This document shows positions 1 through 8,591 of a stretch of DNA of 64,000 bases, in pieces. The notes under the pieces were generated by a model that saw only the letters and a list, made by a program, of their open reading frames with translations, searched no databases and was not told the origin of the DNA. Within the stretch, counting starts at the first letter, position 1. Every line of letters begins with the position of its first letter. Source of the DNA: Clostridiales bacterium (GTDB lineage: Bacteria; Bacillota; Clostridia; Christensenellales; CAG-314); the NCBI GenBank assembly GCA_022508345.1, contig JAFLVK010000002.1, forward strand, positions 325,649 to 389,648, in the 5' to 3' direction. The translations under genes and the position numbers were made by a program.

Positions 1-83
1 ACTTCGACAATGTTCCAACAGTATCCAACAATGACGACTCCTTTGTTGAATTTGCCCTATATGCTAAGTGGACAAAAAATTAA
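1..83 (+). CDS. 3' end of a surface protein (InlB/Listeria-Bacteroides-type repeat), truncated by window edge
   Basis: Frame starting at nt 3 reads FDNVPTVSNNDDSFVEFALYAKWTKN*, the typical '...F.LYAKW' end of an InlB B-repeat; stop at 81-83, followed by a terminator hairpin. Confidence 0.6.
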   Translation, partial: FDNVPTVSNNDDSFVEFALYAKWTKN

Positions 84-87
84 ATAC

Positions 88-123
88 AAAAAGTGCAAGC
101 AATTTGAATTGCTTGCACTTTTT
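88..123. terminator. Bidirectional intrinsic terminator
   Basis: AAAAAGTGCAAGCAATT TG AATTGCTTGCACTTTTT perfect inverted repeat with flanking A/T tracts. Confidence 0.75.
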
Positions 124-218
124 TCTTATTTCGTTTTGCATTCCGAAACACCAGAGGCGAGGGTGTTCGAATTAGCCACATCTCGAAGAGCTAGGAGCTA
201 AGACGAATACCCGAGCAT

Positions 219-1865
219 CTACTCTTCCACTTCGGCAAAGCAGCTACCACCGATAAATTCGCGTAGGAGCGAGTTGCAGGGTACCCACCTGTCTTCCATT
301 TCCTTGAAGTACTTGAGGAACTTGATTAGGCGGTTTGCCGTGATGTAATGGGGGCTTTCCGGTTTTACTTCCTGCAAGGCGGGCAGCGCGTACTTCTTCA
401 ATACGCACAGCTCGTAGGTTAATGCCGAGTTGTAAACGTAGTTACAGCCCTCTTGGTAGGGGTATATCCACTTGAATTCACCACGTCTCACCGACGGCCA
501 CATGTCCAGGGTTCTTTCGGCGGAGGCACCGCGGTACTTCTTGTCGCGAACAATGCGGCGAAGCAGGCGGATATCCGTGTAGCTTATCGGGTTGTGGTAG
601 TCGATGTTAAGCTGGAATTGCGGCGCAATAAAAATCTTGAACTTTTGGTGCTTGGGTATTGCGTAGGACAGCTGGTCGTTGAGCGCGTGTATGCCTTCGA
701 TAATGATGGGCGTGTCCGGTCCTATCTTGGTCTTGATGCCCTTTGCGGCGCGCCCCTGCTCAAATTGATAATTGGGCAGCTCCACTTCTTCGCCGTCGAT
801 TAGCGCAGACATATGCTCGTTGAACAATTCTACGTCCAGCGCGTTGATGTGCTCGAAGTCCTTTTGTCCAAATTCGTCCAAGGGTATTTGATCCCTGTCC
901 TTGTAGTACATGTCCAGCGATATGCGCAAGGGCTTTATCCCCCTGGACATCAGCTCGATACGCAGGCGGTTGCTGAATGTAGTCTTGCCCGAACTGGACG
1001 GACCTGCAATGCATATGAGACGGATATTTTCAATATCGTCGGCAATCTTGGTGCCCAACTCGTGCAGCATGTCATTGTGCAAGGTTTCGTTCATGTTGAT
1101 GAAGTCAACGTAGGTATCCTCGGCAACGTGGTCGTTCATTTTGGAAATGATTTCCGCGTTGCATATTTTCGCCCACTTGTGCGCGCCCTTCAACACTCTG
1201 CTAAATGTCGGCTCGTCGTTGAATTCGGGAATTTCGCCGTTGGCTTCGTAACGGGGATATTGCGCAATGAAATGTCCGTCGTAGCAGAACAGCTTGTATT
1301 TGTTCAGATACCCGGTGGAGGGCACCATGTATCCGTACATGTAGTTGAGGTAATCGTTGCAACGGTAGAAATGGCACACCTTTTCGGGGCGATACTTCAA
1401 TGCGCCCGCCTTGTCCTGCTGACCGTGCTCCACAAAGTACTTGTACGCGTCCTCCTTTTCCATGACGGTGCGCGTAAAGGGAATGTCCGCCTGTACAAGA
1501 CGGTCAAGCTCGCCAAGCACAGCGCCAAGCATCTTTTTGTCCATTGCTACCTTGGGCTCTACTATCGACACAAGTAGCGAACGGGATATTGCGTAACTGA
1601 TTTTTATTTGGTAATCGGGGTACAGATTGTGGAAAGCCAATGCCAACAAATACCTAAAGCTGGTCTCGTACACCTTTACGCCGTCGCTGGTTTTCAAATC
1701 GAGCAGCTCTACATCTGCGTCGAAGCTTAGCTCGTAAGTAAGCTCGCGCAGGCGGTTGTTGACCTTTGCAACTACAAACTCCTTGGAGGAGTTGTCAATC
1801 AATTTCAAAATGGGAGTTTTTTCCTTAAGCTTGTGGCTTTTGCCGGCTATGTTTATTGTAAACAT
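219..1865 (-). CDS. Nucleoside (uridine) kinase with N-terminal TGS-like domain
   Basis: 548 aa; P-loop GPSSSGKTTF, PRK/uridine kinase-like C-terminal half, TGS-like N-terminus. Confidence 0.8.
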   Translation of the reverse strand: MFTINIAGKSHKLKEKTPILKLIDNSSKEFVVAKVNNRLRELTYELSFDADVELLDLKTSDGVKVYETSFRYLLALAFHNLYPDYQIKISYAISRSLLVSIVEPKVAMDKKMLGAVLGELDRLVQADIPFTRTVMEKEDAYKYFVEHGQQDKAGALKYRPEKVCHFYRCNDYLNYMYGYMVPSTGYLNKYKLFCYDGHFIAQYPRYEANGEIPEFNDEPTFSRVLKGAHKWAKICNAEIISKMNDHVAEDTYVDFINMNETLHNDMLHELGTKIADDIENIRLICIAGPSSSGKTTFSNRLRIELMSRGIKPLRISLDMYYKDRDQIPLDEFGQKDFEHINALDVELFNEHMSALIDGEEVELPNYQFEQGRAAKGIKTKIGPDTPIIIEGIHALNDQLSYAIPKHQKFKIFIAPQFQLNIDYHNPISYTDIRLLRRIVRDKKYRGASAERTLDMWPSVRRGEFKWIYPYQEGCNYVYNSALTYELCVLKKYALPALQEVKPESPHYITANRLIKFLKYFKEMEDRWVPCNSLLREFIGGSCFAEVEE

Positions 1866-2035
1866 TATTGTCTCCTTGTACTAAGTTGTAATAACTACTA
1901 CTATTTTATTGCCTAAAACGGGCAGTAAGCCCACCTTTTTTACGGCGTAATGTATTATACATTATTTAAAAAAAAAGTCAATACCCAAATGAAAATTTAT
2001 CCGATCTAATAAGCTACACACAACGTCAAACAAAA

Positions 2036-2064
2036 AAAACTCTCCCCATATTGGAAGAGTTTTT
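2036..2064 (-). terminator. Intrinsic terminator downstream of cyclophilin gene
   Basis: AAACTCT...AGAGTTT hairpin followed on the minus strand by a T-run. Confidence 0.55.
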
Positions 2065-2087
2065 TGTTGCAAATTTTTATACTGCAA

Positions 2088-2606
2088 TTACATCTTTTCC
2101 GGGGCGGGAAATTGTTGCCCGAAAGTTTCAACGCGCACCGTTGCCATCACCTGCGGCTCGTAGGGCTTGTCGCGGAAGTCGGTGTACTCGTCTGCAATTT
2201 CGTCCACAACATCCATGCCGCTTGTAACCATACCGAATGCCGCATATGCTCCGTCAAGGTGTGGGGCATCGGCGTGCATTATGAAAAATTGACTGCCTGC
2301 ACTGTTGGGGTCCATTGCGCGCGCCATGCTGATTACACCGCGGGCGTGCTTCAGTCCGTTTTTAACCCCATTGCCCGAAAATTCCCCCTTTATGCTGTAT
2401 CCGGGGCCGCCTGTGCCTGTGCCCTGTGGACAACCGCCCTGTATCATAAAGCCGCGGATAACCCTGTGGAATATCAGTCCGTCGTAAAAGCCGCTGTTGG
2501 CAAGTGCGATAAAGTTATTTACTGTGTTGGGCGCAACCTCGGGGAACAGCTCCAACACTATTTGTTTGCCGTTTTTCATGTTTATTGTTGCGACAGGATT
2601 TTGCAT
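2088..2606 (-). CDS. Cyclophilin-type peptidyl-prolyl cis-trans isomerase
   Basis: [13 protein letters not shown] and GSQFFI motifs. Confidence 0.93.
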   Translation of the reverse strand: MQNPVATINMKNGKQIVLELFPEVAPNTVNNFIALANSGFYDGLIFHRVIRGFMIQGGCPQGTGTGGPGYSIKGEFSGNGVKNGLKHARGVISMARAMDPNSAGSQFFIMHADAPHLDGAYAAFGMVTSGMDVVDEIADEYTDFRDKPYEPQVMATVRVETFGQQFPAPEKM

Positions 2607-2720
2607 TTTTCATACTCCTTATAATTGAATAAATAAATTATATCACACCATTTGTCGTTTGACAATATATTCACCTTTTAATATAATAGTAACACAATAT
2701 CGCAAAGGAGCAAATAGTAA

Positions 2721-3956
2721 ATGTTAACAAACACTCAAATGGAAAAATTCGCCGAGTTGGCGGTTCTTGTGGGCGCAAATATGCAAAAAAATCAAGAGGT
2801 TGTTATCCGCACGGACGTGCAATGCAAGGATTTCGCCCACCTCATTGCCGAAAAGGCGTACAAGTTCGGTGCAAAGCGCGTGCACATTCAATGGCGTGAC
2901 GAGGTGTTGGACCGCCTCAACATGTTACATGCCGGCAAGGCTTCGCTTGTAAAAACCCCCGACATTGCATTACCCTCACAAAACAAATATTTCATTAAAA
3001 ACAAGGTGTGCCTCATTGCAATTTCTGCTGAGGATCCCAACAAATACAAGGGCTGCGACCCCGACAAGATTGCTGCAGCGCAATTGGCAAGGCTAAAGGT
3101 GGAAAAGAAGCGTATGGAAGCAACCATGTCCAACTACCTCAGGTGGACAATAGTGTCTATCCCCACTACGGCTTGGGCGAAGCAGGTGTTCCCCGATGTT
3201 GACCCACAAGTTGCCGTTGACAAGATGTGGGACGCTATCGGGCACATCATGCGCCTGGACACACCCGACCCAACTGCTGCATGGCGTAAGCATATTGCAA
3301 CGCTTCACCGCAGGGCAGATTTCTTGAACGCGCACAACTTCGAGTACATTCACATGAAAAACAGCCACGGCACCGACCTAATGGTTGGGCTTGCAACCGA
3401 CCACCAGTGGATTGCAGCTGAGGAGGAAGGTCAGGACGGCATACCCTTCACGGCTAACATGCCCACTGAGGAAATATTTACCGCACCCCACAACCGCAAG
3501 ATAAACGGTACCGTTGTTAACGCATTGCCCCTTGTAAACAACGGCAACGTAATTGACAACTTTTCAATCACATTTAAGGACGGCAAGGTTGTGGACTACA
3601 CAGCAGAAGTGGGCTACGATGCATTGAAGGGCATACTGACCTCCGACGAGGGCGTACTGTCCCTTGGCGAAATTGCGCTGATAGGCAAGCACTCCCCCAT
3701 TGCGGAAAGTGGCATACTCTTCTACAACACGCTGTTTGACGAAAACGCAAGCTGCCACCTGGCGTTTGGCGCAAGCTACCCCACCACTGTGAAAAACGGC
3801 AACAACTTGACGGCGGAGGAGCTTAGCGAACGCGGAATGAACAGCAGCATTCAACACGTTGACTTCATGGTGGGCACCAAGGACATAGACATCGACGGCA
3901 TCGACCACGACGGCAACGTCGTTCCCCTGTTCCGCGATGGAGAATGGGTAATTTAA
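2721..3956 (+). CDS. M29-family aminopeptidase (AmpS/PepS-like)
   Basis: 411 aa; EEIFTAPH, HLAFG and HVDFMVG motifs typical of M29 thermophilic metalloaminopeptidases. Confidence 0.9.
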   Translation: MLTNTQMEKFAELAVLVGANMQKNQEVVIRTDVQCKDFAHLIAEKAYKFGAKRVHIQWRDEVLDRLNMLHAGKASLVKTPDIALPSQNKYFIKNKVCLIAISAEDPNKYKGCDPDKIAAAQLARLKVEKKRMEATMSNYLRWTIVSIPTTAWAKQVFPDVDPQVAVDKMWDAIGHIMRLDTPDPTAAWRKHIATLHRRADFLNAHNFEYIHMKNSHGTDLMVGLATDHQWIAAEEEGQDGIPFTANMPTEEIFTAPHNRKINGTVVNALPLVNNGNVIDNFSITFKDGKVVDYTAEVGYDALKGILTSDEGVLSLGEIALIGKHSPIAESGILFYNTLFDENASCHLAFGASYPTTVKNGNNLTAEELSERGMNSSIQHVDFMVGTKDIDIDGIDHDGNVVPLFRDGEWVI

Positions 3957-4002
3957 GGCTCGGGAATTAGCTACCAAAACTAAAACCGATAATGAATTAA
4001 CA

Positions 4003-4027
4003 AAGACCGCAAGTTAATTGCGGTCTT
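4003..4027. terminator. Shared convergent terminator
   Basis: AAGACCGCAA gttaa TTGCGGTCTT between converging genes. Confidence 0.65.
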
Positions 4028-4325
4028 AATTTTTTATCATATCTACATATTTTATAGCTAGCTCAATTTCAAATATAGTGGAAATTATATCCCATTCTTT
4101 GTTGTACGCTTCCATTATCTCAGCAACATGTTCAAAAACCGATATAGGGTCAGGGTGAGTTCGCACTAAAAATCTTATCAACCACATCAAAGCATCTTGC
4201 CCGTTTTCCATATATTTAAGCTTATCAATTGCCATTAAAACTTCGTCTACATTATCTTGATTATAATAAACTTCCCTAGCTATAAAACTGTTGTAGATTT
4301 CCTCTTTTGAAAAAATTTTTTCCAT
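4026..4325 (-). CDS. Hypothetical 99-aa protein divergent from an XRE regulator
   Basis: Complete ORF with its own promoter-like sequence (TTGACG-N17-TATAAT on the minus strand). Confidence 0.6.
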   Translation of the reverse strand: MEKIFSKEEIYNSFIAREVYYNQDNVDEVLMAIDKLKYMENGQDALMWLIRFLVRTHPDPISVFEHVAEIMEAYNKEWDIISTIFEIELAIKYVDMIKN

Positions 4326-4358
4326 TTATTCACCATTATTCTTTTAAAATATCTCAAA

Positions 4359-4434
4359 ATACTGAGACGCATTACAACTATTATAATCTCGACATTTCGA
4401 GACGTCAAGTATTTTTAACCCGTCTCGGTATACT
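4359..4434. promoter_or_regulatory. Divergent promoter/operator region of the XRE module
   Basis: Three GAGACG boxes (4359-4369, 4398-4404, inverted 4421-4427). Palindrome CTCGA-CATT-TCGAG (4388-4401) lies in the 17-bp spacer of a minus-strand TTGACG/TATAAT promoter (4380-4408). TATACT at 4429-4434 upstream of the XRE start. Confidence 0.6.
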
Positions 4435-4440
4435 AAGATT

Positions 4441-4653
4441 ATGATAGAATTTGGTGAAATATTAAGAGAATTAAGAACAGATAAAAAATTAACTCAACCA
4501 CAGTTAGCAGAAGCTATCGGCGTAAGTAAAAGTATGATTTCAGTTTGGGAGACAGGCTTGAGTGAACCAACTGCAAGTAATATTATTAAACTTGCAAAAT
4601 ACTTTGAAGTGTCTACTGATTATCTGTTAGGTTTGAAAGTTGACATTAAATAA
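4441..4653 (+). CDS. XRE-family HTH transcriptional regulator
   Basis: 70 aa; LTQPQLAEAIGVSKSMISVWETGLSEPTASNIIKLAKYFEVSTDYLLG is a canonical HTH_3 sequence. Confidence 0.92.
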   Translation: MIEFGEILRELRTDKKLTQPQLAEAIGVSKSMISVWETGLSEPTASNIIKLAKYFEVSTDYLLGLKVDIK

Positions 4654-4677
4654 AAAATTTATAACGAGTAAAATATT

Positions 4678-4709
4678 GCACCCCGATTATTGTCTTGGGG
4701 TGCTTTTTT
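4678..4709 (+). terminator. Intrinsic terminator after XRE gene
   Basis: GCACCCC...GGGGTGCTTTTTT. Confidence 0.8.
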
Positions 4710-4723
4710 ATTAAATTAGTTTA

Positions 4724-5077
4724 TTAAATTTCTTTTGTTGAATTGCGCGCGATGTGCGCCTGTTGAATAGCATCCACAAGCCACAGTATAAGCAGTATTG
4801 GCGACAGTGCCACTACCAACAATATTACTGTCAGTACCTCCAGCGATACAAGCCACTGCTCAAAGCCGTTGACATGGTTGTTGCCTTTTGACGTTGTTGC
4901 AATTGTTGCAACAAGCAACTGTACCAACACAAATGCCCCTGCCGCGCCAAACAAAACGTAGCTGACAAAGTCGCCGTAATTGCCAAGCAGGCATATGCCA
5001 GTCACAAGACTTGCAACTGTCAATATCATAAATATGTAAAATACAGCGCGGTATTTGATTGCAGATTTGCTGTTCAT
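4724..5077 (-). CDS. Hypothetical membrane protein
   Basis: Multiple hydrophobic segments; start assigned to MNSKSAIKYR inside the ORF. Confidence 0.55.
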   Translation of the reverse strand: MNSKSAIKYRAVFYIFMILTVASLVTGICLLGNYGDFVSYVLFGAAGAFVLVQLLVATIATTSKGNNHVNGFEQWLVSLEVLTVILLVVALSPILLILWLVDAIQQAHIARNSTKEI

Positions 5078-5119
5078 ATCTACTCCATTTGTTTCCAAAA
5101 TCAATCTCAAGTGATGTTT

Positions 5120-5851
5120 TTAATAGTAAACAGTTTCTAAAGTCAGTCCTTTGGCAGGCAATGTGCGGAATTTCAGTTTTGTTCCGTTGAGCATATTGTG
5201 GACGTCTTCAAGGTTGAATTTGCCCTTGCCCACTTCCACAAGCAGACCGCACATTATACGCACTTGATTGTACAAAAATGCGTTGCCGTTTACAGTGAAC
5301 TTTACCGTGCCGTTTTCCTCACTCACGTCAAAGCTGTTCACCGTGCGTACGGTACCTTTCAGGTTGCTACCCGTCTTTTGAAATGCAACAAAGTCATGCG
5401 TGCCTACAAGTAGCTTGGCAGCGTTGCGCATTGCTTCAATGTCTAGCGGTTTGTACACCTGGGTGTGGTTTACGTCCAGTGTGGGCTTCCTCGTTGGGGA
5501 AACGTACACGCGGTAACAGTAGGTTTTGGATACCGCGCTAAACCGCGCATCGAAGCTGTCCTCTACCACTTGCGCATTGGTCACCGCAACGGTATCGGGC
5601 AGGTTGAGGTTTACGCCCAAGCACAGCTTGTAGCAGTTGACGGCTTTGTCCGTAGTGAAGTGTGCAACTTGCCCCTTGGCATGCACGCCCACGTCCGTTC
5701 GTCCGGCAGCATATATACGCACGAAGTCGCAGTCGAAGTATTTGCCCAGTGCATGCTCCACTGCATCCTGTACGGAGTTGCCGTTTGTTTGGCTTTGCCA
5801 GCCGCAAAAGCTTGTGCCGACGTATTCAATTGTCAACTTAATCTTAGTCAT
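5120..5851 (-). CDS. truA: tRNA pseudouridine(38-40) synthase TruA
   Basis: YVGTSFCGWQ, AAGRTDVGVHAKGQVAHF motifs. Confidence 0.96.
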   Translation of the reverse strand: MTKIKLTIEYVGTSFCGWQSQTNGNSVQDAVEHALGKYFDCDFVRIYAAGRTDVGVHAKGQVAHFTTDKAVNCYKLCLGVNLNLPDTVAVTNAQVVEDSFDARFSAVSKTYCYRVYVSPTRKPTLDVNHTQVYKPLDIEAMRNAAKLLVGTHDFVAFQKTGSNLKGTVRTVNSFDVSEENGTVKFTVNGNAFLYNQVRIMCGLLVEVGKGKFNLEDVHNMLNGTKLKFRTLPAKGLTLETVYY

Positions 5852-5869
5852 TTATTTTTGCGTTTTATT

Positions 5870-6715
5870 CTAAAAGTATAGCCAATTTAGCCAAGAAATC
5901 GCGCCCCAATTGCCTTGCATGCCATAAACAACAAATATTGTTGCAAAAAACAGCAGTACAAATATTGTGGCAACCGCATCTCGCCAACCAAGCTTCATCA
6001 CGCGCATTTGTGTGCGTTTGGTTGCGCCCTCGTAGCAACGGCTGTTCATTGCGTTTGCAAGCTCTTCCGCACGGCGGAAACCGCCCACAAGCAACGGTAT
6101 CAAGATGGGTACAAATGCCTTGGCACGCTTGATCAGTCCGCCTGTGTCGAAATCGGCACCGCGTGCTTTTTGCGCACGGATGATACGGTCCGTTTCCTCA
6201 ATGAGGCTGGGAATGAATGACAGCGTGAGGCTCATTATCAGCGCAAATTCGTGTACGGGGAACTTGATTATCCGCAGCGGCTTCAACAAGCTTTCCACGG
6301 CGTGGGTCAAGTCCACGGGCGTTGTGGTAAGTGTCAAAATACTCGACCCAATTACCAAATATGTTAACCGCAATAACATCTTGGCGGCGAAAATCAAGCC
6401 CTCTTGGTAGATTTCTATCTTCCACCACGACCACAGCAATGTGTCGCCCTTGTTGAAAAAGACGTTGAGCAATGCCGTCAAAAACAGCAGGAAGATTATC
6501 CCGCGAATGGACTTCAGCACCGACTTCAGCGGTACGCGTGACACCAGTATCACCGTGAGCAACAACACCGTGATAAAGGCAAACCCAACAAAGCTGACAA
6601 TGAAAAATATGCCCACCATGTACAGCAGCACCAGCACCAGCTTTACGCGCGCATCCATCTTGTGCACAAAGGAATTGGACGGGTAGTACTGACCGAAGGT
6701 TACGTCTCTAAGCAT
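5870..6715 (-). CDS. ecfT: ECF transporter transmembrane subunit EcfT
   Basis: Polytopic; HKMDARVKL start, 'ARGAD' coupling-helix motif; adjacent to two ECF ATPases. Confidence 0.93.
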   Translation of the reverse strand: MLRDVTFGQYYPSNSFVHKMDARVKLVLVLLYMVGIFFIVSFVGFAFITVLLLTVILVSRVPLKSVLKSIRGIIFLLFLTALLNVFFNKGDTLLWSWWKIEIYQEGLIFAAKMLLRLTYLVIGSSILTLTTTPVDLTHAVESLLKPLRIIKFPVHEFALIMSLTLSFIPSLIEETDRIIRAQKARGADFDTGGLIKRAKAFVPILIPLLVGGFRRAEELANAMNSRCYEGATKRTQMRVMKLGWRDAVATIFVLLFFATIFVVYGMQGNWGAISWLNWLYF

Positions 6716-7595
6716 GGCGCGCCTCCTTTAGTTTCAGTACGGCTTCGTACACTTCCTCTACCGTCTTGCAGTTGTCGGGGAGTGTGTAGCCCTGACGTTC
6801 CAGCTCGTTAGTAAACTGTGCCATTGCGGGAACTTCCAGGTTCATTGCCACAATCTCTTCCTCCAAGCGGAACAGCTCCCTTGGGGTTGTGTCGTGAACA
6901 ATTTGTCCGTCACGGAACACCACAACGCGGTTGGCGTTTTCGTACACCTCGTTCATGTCGTGGGAAACCATTATGACGGTTACACCTTGCGTTTTGTTGA
7001 TGTCCGAAACAAGCGACAGTATCTCACGCTTACCGCGCGGGTCCAGCCCTGCAGTGGGCTCGTCCATTACCAAGATTTTCGGCTTCATGGCAAGCACGCC
7101 TGCAAGAGCCACGCGACGCTTTTCTCCGCCCGAAAGGTCAAACGGAGATTTGTCCTTGATCTTGGCAAAGTTAAGCCCCACAAGCTCGATTGCTTCGCGC
7201 GCCATTTCCTCGCGTTGCTCCTTGCCTACGCCAAAGTTTTTCAGCCCAAAGCAAACGTCCTCTAGCACCGTGTCGGCAAACAGCTGATATTCGGGATATT
7301 GGAACACCATGCCCACTTCCTGCCGAAGTGCTTTCAAGTCGGGCTTTTTGACGGCAAGGTCACGCCCCAAAATGCGCAGCTGTCCGCTTTGCAAACGGAT
7401 AAGTGCGTTGAGGTGCTGTACAAAGGTTGTTTTGCCCGAACCCGTGTGACCAACTATCGCTACAAATTCGCCCTGTTCAATGTTGAGGTTGACGTCCACC
7501 AAAGCATGCTTGGCAAAGGGCGACTTGGCGTTGTAGGTGAAGTTGAGACCTTGAGCAGAAATTGCCGAGGCTACTTTTTGGTCAGTTGTTGACAT
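6708..7595 (-). CDS. ecfA2: ECF transporter ATPase EcfA2
   Basis: GHTGSGKTT, LSGGEKRRVALAGVLAMKPKILVMDEPTAGLDP. Confidence 0.93.
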   Translation of the reverse strand: MSTTDQKVASAISAQGLNFTYNAKSPFAKHALVDVNLNIEQGEFVAIVGHTGSGKTTFVQHLNALIRLQSGQLRILGRDLAVKKPDLKALRQEVGMVFQYPEYQLFADTVLEDVCFGLKNFGVGKEQREEMAREAIELVGLNFAKIKDKSPFDLSGGEKRRVALAGVLAMKPKILVMDEPTAGLDPRGKREILSLVSDINKTQGVTVIMVSHDMNEVYENANRVVVFRDGQIVHDTTPRELFRLEEEIVAMNLEVPAMAQFTNELERQGYTLPDNCKTVEEVYEAVLKLKEARHA

Positions 7596-8422
7596 ACTTC
7601 ACCTCCCAATTTGTGCGCGTCCGAACAGTTGGCAGTAACAGCAAAGCCTGCGCCTGCAAGCTTTTTGGCAAGGGCTACTGCGCGGGGCGGCTTGAGCCCC
7701 ACTTCCTCCAGCAACCGTTCATCGTCGAATATTTCGTTTGGCGTACCTGTCTTTACAACGTGACCGCCGTTCATGACAACAACCTTGTCACAGTCCAGCA
7801 CTTCCTCCATGAAGTGGGTAATGAGTATCACAGTCATGCCGGCCTTGTTCAGCTTGTGCGCAACCTGCAGCACTTCACGTCTACCCAGCGGGTCCAGCAT
7901 TGCGGTGGATTCGTCCAGCACCAGCACCTGCGGACGTATCGCCAGCGCGCCGGCAATTGCAATTCGCTGTTTTTGTCCGCCGGACAGTCTGTGCGGCGAA
8001 CGCTTGGCGTATTCCGCCATGCCCACCTGCTCCAATGCGCCGTACACACGCTCCACAATTTCCGCTTGCGGAACACCCAAGTTTTCCGGTCCGAAAGCAA
8101 CGTCCTCTTCCACTATGCTTGCCACCATCTGATTGTCGGGGTTTTGAAACACCATGCCGACGGTTTTGCGAATTTCAAAGATGTTTTCTTTCACGGCGGT
8201 GTCCAGCCCGTTTACGCTGACCACGCCGTTTTGCGGTATCAGCAAGCCGTTGAGTAGCTTTGCAAGAGTAGATTTGCCACACCCGTTGTGTCCAACAAGC
8301 GCAACAAAGGAGCCCTGCTCAATTTCAAGGGATACGCCCTCTACACCCATGGCTTGTCCGACTGTTCCGTCGTCGTTGTACGCTTTGTAGTAATAACTTA
8401 CGTTGTCTAACTTGATTATCAT
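7571..8422 (-). CDS. ecfA1: ECF transporter ATPase EcfA1
   Basis: GHNGCGKSTLAKLLNGL, LSGGQKQRIAIAGALAIRPQVLVLDESTAMLDP; start reassigned to MIIKLDNVSYYY (8422) instead of the longer ORF start. Confidence 0.93.
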   Translation of the reverse strand: MIIKLDNVSYYYKAYNDDGTVGQAMGVEGVSLEIEQGSFVALVGHNGCGKSTLAKLLNGLLIPQNGVVSVNGLDTAVKENIFEIRKTVGMVFQNPDNQMVASIVEEDVAFGPENLGVPQAEIVERVYGALEQVGMAEYAKRSPHRLSGGQKQRIAIAGALAIRPQVLVLDESTAMLDPLGRREVLQVAHKLNKAGMTVILITHFMEEVLDCDKVVVMNGGHVVKTGTPNEIFDDERLLEEVGLKPPRAVALAKKLAGAGFAVTANCSDAHKLGGEVCQQLTKK

Positions 8423-8511
8423 AGCAATATTTTCCAATGTACAATATTTTACCAAAAATACAACTATTTTGCAACAAGATTGTACAACTAGGTTAACCAA
8501 AAAAGTATCCG

Positions 8512-8540
8512 TTGACAATATCACAAATATAACATATAAT
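8512..8540 (+). promoter_or_regulatory. Consensus sigma-A promoter of the TIR-FtsK-like gene
   Basis: TTGACA (8512-8517), 17-bp spacer, TATAAT (8535-8540), 51 bp before ATG at 8592. Confidence 0.8.
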
Positions 8541-8591
8541 TTTAGCGCAACAACACAATTTCACAACAAAGAAAGCACACAGGGTGAAAAA

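Noticed and set aside
813-1577. 254-aa plus-strand ORF over the nucleoside kinase
   Set aside because: Antisense shadow of a well-supported minus-strand enzyme gene; same for 20888-21439, 39730-40476 and 43850-44716.
8403-8591. N-terminal 63-codon extension of the TIR ORF
   Set aside because: Contains the consensus promoter and overlaps the EcfA1 start region; TIR domain begins at ATG 8592.
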